A stretch of 64,000 nucleotides of DNA from JAXMAR01 sp046350295 (GCA_046350295.1 JAXMAR010000004.1:1-64000), one strand, 5' to 3'. Shown: positions 35,770 to 45,358, counted from the first letter of the stretch. The notes: a model not told the origin generated them from the sequence alone. Made by a program: numbers and translations.

Positions 35770-37948
35770 ATGTCCCCGACTTTGCAAACGCCCCGCCGGA
35801 GCGCCGCCCGCGCCAGGACCTCAAGGTCCTGCGCCGGCAGACACGCCGCGGCCCGGCTTGTTCGAGCCGGCTCTGCTCAAGATCGCGGCTCAAAACGCGC
35901 CTTCGTCATGCTGCGGCCGGACATCCTCTGGAAAAACCCGGTCATGTTCGTGGTGGAGATCGGGACCGTCCTGACCTTCATTTACACGATCGCGGTCCTC
36001 TTCGGTTTCCAGAGCCAGGCGTCGCTCCCCTACCTGATCGCCCTGGACATCTGGCTGCTGCTCACCGTCCTCTTCGCCAACTTCGCCGAAGCGCTGGCCG
36101 AGGCGCGCGGCAAGGCCCAGGCCGACGCCCTGCGCAAGACCCGACAGGCCACGCCCGCGTTCCGGCGCTCCGCCTCCGGCGTCTTCGAGGAGGTCGTCTC
36201 CACGGACCTGCGCGCCGGCGATGTGGTTGAAGTCGTCGCCGGGTACGTCATCCCCAGCGACGGCGAGATCATCGAAGGGGTCGCCTCCATCGACGAGTCG
36301 GCCATCACCGGCGAATCGGCCCCCGTCATCCGCGAGTCCGGCGGCGATCGCTCCGGCGTCACCGGCGGCACGCGTGTCCTCTCCGACCGAATCGTGGTCC
36401 GGATCACGGCCGGCGCCGGCGAAACCTTCCTCGACCGCATGATCGCCCTCGTCGAAGGGGCGATCCGCCAGCGCACACCGAACGAGATCGCCCTGTCGCT
36501 CGTCCTCGCCGCGTTCACGCTCATCTTCCTCATCGTCACCGTCGCCCTCTGGCCGATGGCGCGCAACGCCGAGATGTACATGAAGGACTACATCGGCTCC
36601 ACGAACCTGCCCGTTGGCCTCGGGACGGATGTGCCGACGCTCGTCGCCCTGCTGGTCTGCTTGATCCCGACCACCATCGGCGCCCTCTTTGCCGCGATCG
36701 GCGTCGCCGGCATGGACCGCGCCCTGCGCGCCAACATCATCGCTAAGAGCGGCAAAGCGGTGGAGGTGGCCGGCGACGTCGACACGCTGCTGCTCGACAA
36801 GACCGGTACCATCACGATCGGCAACCGCCGCGCCACGCAATTCCTTCCCTTCGGCAGTTACACGGCAGCGGATGTCGGCGAGCTGGCGGCGCTCGCTTCT
36901 CTCGCCGACCAGACGCCGGAGGGCAAGAGCATCGTCGAGCTGAATCAAAACCTCCCCGGCGAGCGCCGCGTCACGCTCCGCGCCGAAGCCATGCCGCACG
37001 GCACACGCTTCATCGAGTTCACCGCCCAGACGCGCATGAGCGGCGTCGACCTGGCGGACGGCCGCCGCATCCGCAAGGGGCTCGGACTCGATGCTTAAGT
37101 ACGTGCAGCAAAACCACGGCAAGCTGCCGGGCAACGTGCAGCAGGAGGTGGATCGGGTCGCGTCGCAGGGCGCTACTCCACTCCTGGTGTGCAGGGATCC
37201 AAGCTGGCCGGCATGGTCGTGCTCGAGGACATCCTCAAGCCGGGCATGCGAGCGGCTCGAACGCTTGCGCCGCATGGGGCTCCGCACCGTCATGGTCACG
37301 GGCGACAACCCACTGACCGCCAAGGCCATCGCCGAGCAAGCGGGCGTTGACGACTACATCGCCCAGGCCACCCCGGAAGCGAAGCTCGGCTACATCCGCC
37401 ACGAACAGTCGGCCGGCAAGCTTGTCGCCATGATGGGGGACGGCACCAACGACGCCCCCGCCCTCGCCCAGGCCGACGTCGGCGTCGCCATGAACAGCGG
37501 CACGCAGGCGGCCAAGGAAGCCGGCAACATGGTCGACCTCGACAGCGACCCGACCAAACTCATCGAAGTCGTCGAGATCGGCAAGCAGCTCCTGATGACG
37601 CGCGGCGCCCTGACAACGTTCTCCATCGCCAACGACCTGGCCAAGTACTTCGCGATCGTCCCGGCCCTGTTCGCCGCCACGCTCCCCTGGCTGAAATCGT
37701 TCGACGTGATGGACCTGCACTCGGCGACCTCGGCGATCATGTCCGCGGTGATCTTCAACGCGATCATCATCCCGCTCCTGATCCCGATCGCCCTCAAAGG
37801 CGTCCGCTACCAGCCGGTCGGCGCCGACGCCCTGCTCCGCCGCAATCTCCTCATCTGGGGCCTCGGCGGCGTCATCGTGCCGTTCATCGGCATCAAGCTG
37901 ATTGACATGCTGCTGGTGGCGCTCGGCTTCTTCAGCGGCGCGGCGTGA
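35770..37948 (+). pseudogene. kdpB: Potassium-transporting ATPase catalytic subunit KdpB, multiply frameshifted
   Basis: The P-type ATPase subunit energising Kdp. Motifs remain: AITGESAPV, DKTGTIT (phosphorylated Asp), VTGDNPLTA, GDGTNDAPALAQADVG and LAKYFAIVPALF. The family sequence is split between frames. At the N-terminus DLKVLRRQTRRGP, LFEPALLKIAAQNA and FVMLRPDILWKNP lie in three frames (35800-35905). At 37075-37090 the frame changes, giving an early stop at 37098. Between about 37193 and 37243 a local shift is compensated. Each change is one or two bases. Read corrected, the gene is full length. Confidence 0.85.
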
Positions 37949-37994
37949 TTCTCTTGAACACGGATAGCATGGTTTTTTGCGAGATGGATTCAAC

Positions 37995-39218
37995 ATGAAA
38001 AGTCATCTACGCGGCAATCTCTGGCTGCTCGGCCTCACGCTCCTCTTCTGCTCCGTCCTCTATCCAGCGGCACTCTGGGTGATCGCCCAGATTCCCGGCT
38101 TCAAGGACAAGGCGGAGGGGAGTCTCATCACGGACAGCAAGGGGCACGTCATCGGCTCGCGGCTCATTGCCCAGCCTTTCACAAGCGACGCGCCCGAGTA
38201 TTTCCAGCCGCGGCCATCGGCGGTTTCGTATGCCGCCAACGCATCGGGCGGCACGAACTGGGGCGCCAGCAACTATGCCTTGCGCGAGCGCGTCGCCCGC
38301 GCCCTTGGTCCGATCGTCCGCTATGGCAAGAAGGCGGAAACCCCCGGGGCGCCCGTGCAGCCGGCGATCGAGGAGTGGTTCCAGAAAGACAGGTATCAAA
38401 AACAGCCGGGCATCGTGGCCCAGTGGGCCGACATGCACGCGGGCTCCGCGGAGGCGCGGGTGAAGAGCACGGGCGATACGCTCAAACGGCAGTGGAAGGA
38501 GGGGGACAAGGAGAAGGAGCCGAACGAGGCGTTCGTCCTCAGCTGGCAAGCTGACCTGCCGGAGCTCTACAAGGAATGGATCGCCGGCGCCGCGTACAGG
38601 GAATGGAAGGCGAAGAACAACGACGTTGCGGCGCCGAGCAACGCGGACATCGCCAAGGAGTTCTTCCCCGCCTGGTCCAAGAAGTTCCCGGGCCAGTGGC
38701 CGGTCCTGGACGATTACGAGACGCCGGCCAGGGAGAAGCGCAAGCGCATCATCGGCGCCAAGGAAGGGAGCGACGTTCAATCCGTCTTCTTCGAGATGTG
38801 GCGCCAGGAAAACCCGGATGTTTCCCTCGAAGACGTGCCTGCTGACATGGTCATGGCCTCCGGCTCCGGCCTCGATCCGCACATAACCCTGGCCAACGCC
38901 GAATACCAGCTCAAATATCGCGTCGCCGCCGCCCGCGCCGACAAGATCACCGCCGCCTTCGCCAAGGCCAAGCTCGAGGCGAGCAAGGACCTCACCGAGA
39001 AGGAACGCAAGCTGATTCTCGACGGCGCCCGCAAAGCCCTGGACGCCAAGGCGGGCGGCGACCTGGAAGCGCTGATCAAGAAGAAGATCGAAGAGCTGTT
39101 CGAGAAACACCGCGAAGCGCCGCTGGGCGGCCTGGTCGGCGTCGGCCTGGTGAACGTCCTGGAGCTGAACCTGGCCGTCGACGCGGCGATGGATGCGCTG
39201 GTCGAGAAGTGGGGTTGA
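37995..39218 (+). CDS. kdpC: Potassium-transporting ATPase subunit KdpC, with insertions
   Basis: KdpC is the single-span subunit of Kdp. The N-terminus (LLGLTLLFCSVLYPAALW) and motifs DAPEYFQPRPSAV, ASGGTNWGASN, VMASGSGLDPHI and GLVNVLELNLAVD identify it. At 407 residues it is about twice the usual 190. Two insertions explain this: about residues 113-280 (charged, helical) and roughly 45 residues between AAAR and the C-terminal APLGGLVG motif. The inserts lie in the extracytoplasmic part. ATG 37995 is chosen as it precedes the membrane helix. Confidence 0.88.
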   Translation: MKSHLRGNLWLLGLTLLFCSVLYPAALWVIAQIPGFKDKAEGSLITDSKGHVIGSRLIAQPFTSDAPEYFQPRPSAVSYAANASGGTNWGASNYALRERVARALGPIVRYGKKAETPGAPVQPAIEEWFQKDRYQKQPGIVAQWADMHAGSAEARVKSTGDTLKRQWKEGDKEKEPNEAFVLSWQADLPELYKEWIAGAAYREWKAKNNDVAAPSNADIAKEFFPAWSKKFPGQWPVLDDYETPAREKRKRIIGAKEGSDVQSVFFEMWRQENPDVSLEDVPADMVMASGSGLDPHITLANAEYQLKYRVAAARADKITAAFAKAKLEASKDLTEKERKLILDGARKALDAKAGGDLEALIKKKIEELFEKHREAPLGGLVGVGLVNVLELNLAVDAAMDALVEKWG

Positions 39219-39388
39219 CCAGCCTCGCACGTCGAACTTGACGAGAATGCGCGAAGCGCTTTCTTCGCGTGCAATAGCGCCGGCGTCCCAAACCCTCTGC
39301 CCCCGCGCTGCGACTTTGCAATAAAGTCTTGAACCAATTCCATTTTTGTACACTACCCTTCGCCAGGTTCGTGATCGCATCTTGCGAC

Positions 39389-39415
39389 GTAAGCAGCGTG
39401 GCCATTGTGGCTTAC
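39389..39415. promoter_or_regulatory. Inverted repeat upstream of sigma-54 promoter
   Basis: GTAAGC (39389-39394) and GCTTAC (39410-39415) form a 6-bp inverted repeat with a 15-base gap, about 65 bases before the predicted start of the downstream promoter. It could be an activator site. Short, so tentative. Confidence 0.3.
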
Positions 39416-39442
39416 ATAATACCAGACAGACGTTCACGTCTT

Positions 39443-39458
39443 TGGCACGCTCCGTGCT
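39443..39458 (+). promoter_or_regulatory. Strong candidate sigma-54 promoter
   Basis: TGGCACGCTCCGTGCT matches the consensus TGGCACG-N4-TTGCW at every defined position but one, with GG (39444-39445) and GC (39456-39457) correctly spaced. It predicts a start near 39469, then a 23-base leader with AAGGAG just before ATG 39492. Confidence 0.6.
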
Positions 39459-39491
39459 TCTTCTTTCTTGCCTCAAAAAAAGGAGCGTACC

Positions 39492-39641
39492 ATGACCGCT
39501 GTTCAGGATAACCGCCTCCAAAAGACGACCTCCCCCCACACGAATCCCGACCGCCGCAGGGCCGAAGCGATGCTTCGCGATATCGCCTTCGTCCTGAAGA
39601 TGACCGCTCGGGTGAAAAAAGAGATCGTCGCGGGACGATAG
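39492..39641 (+). CDS. Small cytoplasmic protein behind a sigma-54 promoter
   Basis: A 49-residue basic protein starting MTAVQDNRLQKTTSPH and containing RRRAEAMLRDIAFVLKMT, a likely amphipathic helix. A good ribosome site (AAGGAG) lies eight bases upstream, and a near-consensus -24/-12 promoter lies just before that. It resembles short Gemmataceae proteins with an RRAEAMLRxIAFVL segment. Function unknown. It sits between kdpC and the convergent P450 gene. Confidence 0.6.
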   Translation: MTAVQDNRLQKTTSPHTNPDRRRAEAMLRDIAFVLKMTARVKKEIVAGR

Positions 39642-39690
39642 CGGACCGACCCTCCGGGGGCTTACCCCTCCCGGCTCGCCTTCGCCCTCC

Positions 39691-41034
39691 TCAGCTACGC
39701 GGCCGCACCGGCGCAGGAATGCCTGGCTCGATGCGCAACGTGAACGTCGGATGCGGCCGCACCTTTACCCCCTCTTGCAATGTGAAATCGAAGCGCTGCG
39801 CAATGGTGGCGAGGATCAACGCCATCTCCATCATCGCGAAGCTATTGCCGATGCAAAGCCTTGGCCCGCCGCCGAAGGGGAAGTAGGCGTATTTCGGAAT
39901 CTTCCTGGCTTCTTCTTCTCGCCAGCGCTCGGGTTGAAACGCTTCCGGCGCTTCGAAGAAACGCTCATCGCGCTGCACCACCCACTGGCTCATCAGCACG
40001 GTCGTCCCCCGCGGCAAACGATAACCGCCCAACGTCGTGTCGACGATCGCCTCGCGGCCGACAACGTAGGCCGGCGGAAAAAGCCGCATGGCTTCGAGGG
40101 AGATCCACTCGGCGTAGCGGCGGCCAATCGTCGGCCGTGGCAGCGCGTCCTGCAACACGTCGTCAACCTCGCTTTGCAGCTTGCGCTCCTCGGATGAGTG
40201 GCGAGCAGAAACCAGATCCAGGAGAGAGCGAGCGCCCGTGGTCTCGTGGCCGGCAGGGAAGAGCGTCATCGCCTCGTCGCGCAGTTGCTTGTCGGTCATG
40301 CCCTGGCCGTCCCCCTCGTCGCGCGCCTGAAGGAGCAGCGAGAGGAGATCGTTCTTTTGACCGTCCGGACTCTCGCGGCGGCGGCGAATGAAGCGGAAAA
40401 GGATGTCGTCGAGCCGGCGCACCGCCCGGCGGACTCGGATGTTGCCCGGCGTCGGCAACCAGAGGGGCAGCGGCACGAGGCGGGCGGAGCGGCTGATGAA
40501 ATGCTCCTGCATGACGTGCATCGCCTGGGCAACGCCGGCGGCCTCTTCCACCTGCTCGTGGAACATCGTACGGGCGGCGATGGCGAGGGTGAGCGCCATC
40601 AACTCCGCGTGCACGTCGCGTGTCTGGCCGGCCTGCCAGGTCGCCAGCCGCTGTTGCGTCAGCTCCACCATGTCGGCGGCATAGGAGGCGACGTGCGACT
40701 TCTGGAAGACGGGCTGGATGAGCCGGCGCTGCCGGAGCCAGAAATCGCCTTCGCTCGTGAGCAGGCCCTTGCCGAGCACGAGCGGGTTGAGGCGCAGCGC
40801 GAAGTGCTTGATGAAGTTCCGGCTCTGGGTGAGAAGCACGTCCTCGATGAGGTCGGGATGACTGGCGAGCCAGATGCGGCGGTGGCCGATGCGAACGGCG
40901 ACGAGATCGCCGAACTGGCGCCGGCATTCGAGCATGAAGCCGAGGCGATCACGCCGAAAAGCGCTCAGGCTGCCGCCAAGCCAGCTGCCCTTGGGACCGG
41001 GTGGGACGGACGGGGACATGCGGGACGAGGACAT
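39691..41034 (-). CDS. Cytochrome P450
   Basis: A 447-residue haem monooxygenase without a membrane anchor. It has the I-helix AGHETT, K-helix EAMRLFP (ExxR), PERW, and haem-binding FGGGPRLCIGNSFA with the Cys thiolate. Just after AGHETTG, residues normally reading ALSW-x-FLLATHP instead read ARSLLDLVSARHSSE. The expected sequence (LALSWIWFLLATHP) is present one frame away between about 40189 and 40235. So two small indels cancel each other inside the I helix. If real, the fold would be damaged. Substrate unknown; no ferredoxin is adjacent. Confidence 0.88.
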   Translation of the reverse strand: MSSSRMSPSVPPGPKGSWLGGSLSAFRRDRLGFMLECRRQFGDLVAVRIGHRRIWLASHPDLIEDVLLTQSRNFIKHFALRLNPLVLGKGLLTSEGDFWLRQRRLIQPVFQKSHVASYAADMVELTQQRLATWQAGQTRDVHAELMALTLAIAARTMFHEQVEEAAGVAQAMHVMQEHFISRSARLVPLPLWLPTPGNIRVRRAVRRLDDILFRFIRRRRESPDGQKNDLLSLLLQARDEGDGQGMTDKQLRDEAMTLFPAGHETTGARSLLDLVSARHSSEERKLQSEVDDVLQDALPRPTIGRRYAEWISLEAMRLFPPAYVVGREAIVDTTLGGYRLPRGTTVLMSQWVVQRDERFFEAPEAFQPERWREEEARKIPKYAYFPFGGGPRLCIGNSFAMMEMALILATIAQRFDFTLQEGVKVRPHPTFTLRIEPGIPAPVRPRS

Positions 41035-41053
41035 GCGTGTATATTAGCGTTCT

Positions 41054-42745
41054 TTACAGCTCCAGCCGCAGGAGGAACCACGCCAGGCCCAGAAAAACCA
41101 CGCCAAAGCCGGTGAGCGCCAGGCACGATGTCGCCACCGTCGTCAGATTCGGCGCCCAGCTCGGCACGCCCGGGCTAACCAGCAGTTGCCGGTACGCGTC
41201 CAGCGCCCAGGCGTGGGGCGTCACGCGGCTGATTTCTTGCATGTTCTCCGGCATCAGGCTCCTGTCCCCCATCAGTGCGCCGGAAAGGCCCGCGAGCACG
41301 AGGACAATCAGCGTGCCGTAGATCGCCACCTGCGTCTCGGTCCGCGCCACGGCCGCGATCAGCAGGGCCAATCCCATCGCCGCGAACGACGTGCAGGCGA
41401 CGACGAGCGCCAGCCAGCCAGGCGCCGGCCCCCAACCCATGCCGAAAAGCAGACGACCGGCGAGCAGCAGGAAGAAGCCTTGAAAAAGCGATATCACCAT
41501 GCACGGCAGCAGCTTGCCCAGAAGAATCTGTCCGGTCGTGAGCGGGGCCAGCCGCAGCCGCTTCAGCGTCCCTTGCCGCCGCTCGCTCGAGAACAGCCAG
41601 CCAACCGCGAGGACCAGGAAGAACGCGAACATTACCAGATAGCTCGGCACTAGCAGTTGATAGCGAATCGAGCCGCGCTTGAGCCAGCCGCCGCCTTCGG
41701 TTTGGAAACGGGAGCGGTCGCGGCCCGTCCCAGCGTGCTCTTCCTCCTTGGTCAGCGCCGCCCAGGTCTTCGCGGTCAGGTTGTACTTGGGAAAAAGGTT
41801 CTGGATCGCGTTCTGCAGGCCGGTGCTCAGCGCCAGCTTCTCGGATTGCGGGATGAACGGGCTGGTGAGGAAAAACTTCACCGTCTTCGGCATCTGCTCG
41901 TCATTGGCCAGAAGCTGAAGGAAATCCGGATCGGCGATCTTCTCGAACGCCCGGCCGATCATCCACGGCATGACGACGCGGATGAGCGATCCCTGCGCGA
42001 CCTGGTCGATGATGGCGGAGGCGGTCTGCTGCGTCGGATCGCGTAAGACGCGGACATCGAGGACGTCGAGCCGAATGCCGTCCCGGTAGAACGGGTTCAG
42101 GCCTTCGACCGTGTAGAGGGGCAGGGCGGTTTGCGACTCCTGAAAGGCGGCGTTCAGAGCAAGCAGGATCGGGTCGCCCCGGTTCGGAAACGCCGCCGCG
42201 AGCGCGAACGTCTCCTGCCACCCCGCCGCGAGGAAGGAGCAGCGTTCGACTCGTTTGCTGAAGGCTGGTCCCAGCACCAGCACCGCCGCCCGCTTGCTGT
42301 CGCGTACCAGTCGCTCCGCCTCTTCGAGCGTATCAATCAACTCGACCTTGATATCGGCCGTCTCCCCCAGGTCGCGCAGCAGCATCTCCGACCACGGGAC
42401 GCGCGGGAACCAGGACCGGGCGTTGGCCTCGCTCAGCGCGGCCGCGCCGGCGACCGCGACCGGACCGGCGTCGACGCGACTGGGCGTCAACGTCAAGAGC
42501 GCCGTCTCTTCGCGCAGCATCGCCGGCCGCTCCAGGAAACGCGGCGGCCCTTGGTCCAGCACGACGACCGAAACCTTGAGCCGATCCTCCGGCTTCTGCC
42601 CGAACCCTTCCCCCAGCGAGACGCCGAGAACGAAGATGAAGACCAGCGGCATGAGCAGGAGCACGATCATCGCCCGCGCGTCGCGCAGCAACAAACGCAG
42701 GTCCTTCTTCGCCAGCGTCCAGACGGGTGTCGGCATGGTGTACAC
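41054..42745 (-). CDS. ABC-2 type transporter permease
   Basis: A 563-residue permease. It has an N-terminal membrane segment (MIVLLLMPLVFIFVLGVSLG), a large extracytoplasmic domain (about residues 50-355), then five or six C-terminal membrane segments including FLVLAVGWLFSSERRQGTLKRL, typical of ABC-2 exporters. The GTG at 42745, eight bases after AAAGGG, is used; ATG 42736 is the alternative. No ATP-binding partner is encoded next to it, so the ATPase must be elsewhere. Confidence 0.8.
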   Translation of the reverse strand: MYTMPTPVWTLAKKDLRLLLRDARAMIVLLLMPLVFIFVLGVSLGEGFGQKPEDRLKVSVVVLDQGPPRFLERPAMLREETALLTLTPSRVDAGPVAVAGAAALSEANARSWFPRVPWSEMLLRDLGETADIKVELIDTLEEAERLVRDSKRAAVLVLGPAFSKRVERCSFLAAGWQETFALAAAFPNRGDPILLALNAAFQESQTALPLYTVEGLNPFYRDGIRLDVLDVRVLRDPTQQTASAIIDQVAQGSLIRVVMPWMIGRAFEKIADPDFLQLLANDEQMPKTVKFFLTSPFIPQSEKLALSTGLQNAIQNLFPKYNLTAKTWAALTKEEEHAGTGRDRSRFQTEGGGWLKRGSIRYQLLVPSYLVMFAFFLVLAVGWLFSSERRQGTLKRLRLAPLTTGQILLGKLLPCMVISLFQGFFLLLAGRLLFGMGWGPAPGWLALVVACTSFAAMGLALLIAAVARTETQVAIYGTLIVLVLAGLSGALMGDRSLMPENMQEISRVTPHAWALDAYRQLLVSPGVPSWAPNLTTVATSCLALTGFGVVFLGLAWFLLRLEL

Positions 42746-42758
42746 ATAGGGACCCTTT

Positions 42759-42886
42759 GGAGTGTGGCAATTGACTGCCGCTTTTGCAAGACGGCGCCTT
42801 CACCGAAAGCCCATCTCCTCCGGCAAGGAACCGGTGTTTCCGTCGGCTCGCTGTCTCTCGAAAGCGGCAATCAACTGCCGCACTCC
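42759..42886. repeat. REPIN-like element (GGAG type)
   Basis: GGAG (42759-42762) is followed by a hairpin-forming GTGGCAATTGACTGCCGC. About 80 bases later is the inverted copy GCGGCAATCAACTGCCGC followed by ACTCC. The matching arms extend to about 32 bases each, 42756-42788 and 42858-42890. GGAG at the foot of a hairpin is one of the two known REP tetranucleotides. It lies upstream of both divergent genes. Confidence 0.65.
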
Positions 42887-43052
42887 AAAACGCGTAACCG
42901 CTACGTCCGGCAAACTTCACCGCCGCCCCGCTGCTTTTCCCAGGTTGCGCCGTCGCAAACCCCCTTCGCACGCCGGTACAATGTGGCGGCACGTTTCCAA
43001 CGGGCCGGGAGGCCTGGGCACGTTCAAAGTGCCCCCACATTCAGGAGCAGCG

Positions 43053-43931
43053 ATGGGACAACGACGACGCTTGACCGGCGCCCGCATGCTGATCACCGGC
43101 GCCTCGCAGGGCATCGGCAAACAGCTCGCGCTCGCGGCGGCCCAACGTGGGGCGAAGGTCCTCGCCGCCGCTCGCAATGAAGAGCTTTTGCACGAGCTGG
43201 TCGCGGAGGGCCAGGCGAGGGGGTTGACCATCGAGTATGTCGTCGCCGACGTCACCAGCGCCGACGACCGTCGGAAGATGGTTGAGGCCGCTCAAAGCGA
43301 GTTCGGCGGCCTGGACATCCTCGTCAACAACGCGGGCATCGGCGCCACCGGCCATTTCGCCGACGTCGGCGCCGAGCGCATGCGCAAGATCTTCGAAGTG
43401 AACTTGTTCGGCACGACGGAGACGACGCGCGTCTTCCTGCCCATCCTCAAGCAAGCCGCCAAGGAAGGAAAGCGGCCGGCCATCGTCAACATCTCCTCCA
43501 TCGCCGGCAAGCGCGGCATTCCGGCCCGTAGCGAGTACTCCGCCAGCAAGTTCGCCGTGCAGGGCTTCAGCGAGGCGATCCGCGCCGAATTGGCCAAGGA
43601 CGGCGTCGATGTCCTCGTCGTCTGCCCCGGCCTCACCCAGACCAACTTCTCCAAGAACATGCTCGAGCAGAAGGCCCTCGTCCCCCTCGACCACATGCGC
43701 GGCATGACCGCGGAGCAAGTGGCGTGGAAGACCGTCCGCTGCATCGAGAAGGGCAAGAACGAGGTCGTCCTCACCTTCAAGGCCAAGCTGATCGCCTGGG
43801 TCTCCAAGTGGTTCCCGCGCTTCGCCGACATGGTCGTCCGCAAGAAGATCCGCGGCCTGTTCAAGGAAGAGCGAGCAGCCCGGCAGAAGCGGCGCGCCGA
43901 CGAAGCGGCCGGGCAAAAGGTGAGCGTCTAG
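43053..43931 (+). CDS. Short-chain dehydrogenase/reductase
   Basis: A 292-residue SDR with NAD(P) site TGASQGIG (residues 14-21), NNAG, catalytic Ser in NISSIAG, and the Tyr-Lys pair in YSASK. The C-terminal 60 residues are basic and partly hydrophobic (KLIAWVSKWFPRFADMVVRKK), suggesting membrane association, as in SDRs acting on lipids. AGGAG precedes ATG 43053; the frame is open upstream but this runs through the repeat. Substrate unknown. Confidence 0.88.
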   Translation: MGQRRRLTGARMLITGASQGIGKQLALAAAQRGAKVLAAARNEELLHELVAEGQARGLTIEYVVADVTSADDRRKMVEAAQSEFGGLDILVNNAGIGATGHFADVGAERMRKIFEVNLFGTTETTRVFLPILKQAAKEGKRPAIVNISSIAGKRGIPARSEYSASKFAVQGFSEAIRAELAKDGVDVLVVCPGLTQTNFSKNMLEQKALVPLDHMRGMTAEQVAWKTVRCIEKGKNEVVLTFKAKLIAWVSKWFPRFADMVVRKKIRGLFKEERAARQKRRADEAAGQKVSV

Positions 43932-44024
43932 GTTCGTTCGGGTTGTCCTCTCTCCCGACGCCCCTTAGTCTGAAGGGAGTCTCGACACCGCCGCCGCCCC
44001 GGCCACCAACCATCGAAATCTGCC

Positions 44025-45062
44025 ATGGATGTCGCTTCCCACCCCTCCTTCGACCATATTCACGACCACGAAGCGCAGGAAGACGGCCGCACGCTCGGCA
44101 TCGAGCATTACGTGCAGCAGATCAAGGAGACCGCCGACAAGCTGTTGCGCGATCACGCCAACCGCGGTGACGTCAAACTCCTGAGTACCGCCCTGCGTGA
44201 ACTACGCTACTGCTTCAAGGTCTTCGCCGGCTACCGCGATCGCCGCAAGGTGACCGTGTTCGGCTCGGCGCGCTTGCCGCTCGAGCATCCGTCCTGCGTG
44301 CAGGCCATCGAGTTCGGCAAGCGCATGGCCCAGGCCGGCTTCATGGTCATCACCGGCGCCGCCGCCGGCATCATGGAAGCCGGCCACGTCGGGGCCGGTC
44401 GCGAGCACTCCATCGGCATCAACATCCTCCTGCCCTTCGAGCAGTCCGCGAACACGGTGATCCACGGCGACAACAAGCTGATGCATCTCAAGTACTTCTT
44501 CACGCGCAAGCTGCTCTTCGTGAAGGAGTCCGACGCCATCGCCCTCTTTCCCGGCGGCTTCGGCACCCTCGACGAGGGTTTCGAAGTGCTCACCCTGGTC
44601 CAGACCGGCAAGAGCCATCTCTTTCCCATCCTCTTCGTCGAGAACCCGGGCGAGAATTACTGGGAGCAGGCCGTTGATTTCTTCCGTGACGTCCTCCTCA
44701 AGCGCGGCCTGATCTCGCCCGCCGACATGCATCTGTTTCGCCTGACGAAATCCGTAGACGAAGCGGTCGCCGAGATCGTTCAGTTCTACCGCGTCTATCA
44801 CAGCATGCGCTACGTCCGCGGCGACCTCGTCCTTCGCCTCCAGCAGAAACTCCCCGCGCACGCGCTGGAGCAGCTCCGCGACGACTTCCATGACATCCTC
44901 AAGGCCGGGACCATCGAGCAGGTCGACAGCGTCCCCGGCGAGTTCGGCGACCCGCACCTGGCCCACCTGCCCCGCCTCGTCTTCCGCTTCGATCGCAAGA
45001 ACCTCGGCCGCCTCCGGCAGATGATCGATCTGATCAACCAGACGGGCCCACGCGCAACCTGA
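44025..45062 (+). CDS. LOG family protein
   Basis: A 345-residue protein with the LOG/TIGR00730 Rossmann core: KVTVFGSARLPLEHP, VITGAAAGIMEAGHVGAG, and the signature PGGFGTLDEGFEVLT. LOG proteins hydrolyse nucleoside 5'-monophosphates to free base (cytokinin activation in plants). The PGGxGTxxE motif is complete, so the enzyme may be active. The extra C-terminal 100 residues are helical and not part of the core. Confidence 0.85.
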   Translation: MDVASHPSFDHIHDHEAQEDGRTLGIEHYVQQIKETADKLLRDHANRGDVKLLSTALRELRYCFKVFAGYRDRRKVTVFGSARLPLEHPSCVQAIEFGKRMAQAGFMVITGAAAGIMEAGHVGAGREHSIGINILLPFEQSANTVIHGDNKLMHLKYFFTRKLLFVKESDAIALFPGGFGTLDEGFEVLTLVQTGKSHLFPILFVENPGENYWEQAVDFFRDVLLKRGLISPADMHLFRLTKSVDEAVAEIVQFYRVYHSMRYVRGDLVLRLQQKLPAHALEQLRDDFHDILKAGTIEQVDSVPGEFGDPHLAHLPRLVFRFDRKNLGRLRQMIDLINQTGPRAT

Positions 45063-45107
45063 GCCGGCACGCCCCACGCTCCGCGCCGGATCCAACGGGG
45101 CGGCCCC

Positions 45108-45135
45108 TTGCATTGTCCCGGCGCCCGCCTACACT
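45108..45135 (+). promoter_or_regulatory. Candidate sigma-70 promoter for the protease
   Basis: TTGCAT (45108-45113) and TACACT (45130-45135) with 16-base spacing in an otherwise GC-rich region. A leader of more than 200 bases to the protease ATG would follow. Nothing else is visible in the leader except AAGGAG near 45346. Confidence 0.35.
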
Positions 45136-45358
45136 ACGCGCAGTCTGAACGACACCAGCGGCCTGATCTTCTACTGCAAAGGGCCAGGGGTCGTCGGGCG
45201 ACGCGTAACACGTCCGTTCAAGAAAGTCTTGGGGCAGTCACTCGCTCCGAAGCGTCGCGGCCCATTGTTCCAGCGTTTCCTCGCCCTGCCGATCTTCGAC
45301 AAGCAAGCAAGGAGCCTCGTTCATCATGTAAGCCATATCATCGAAAGGAGAGCTCGCC

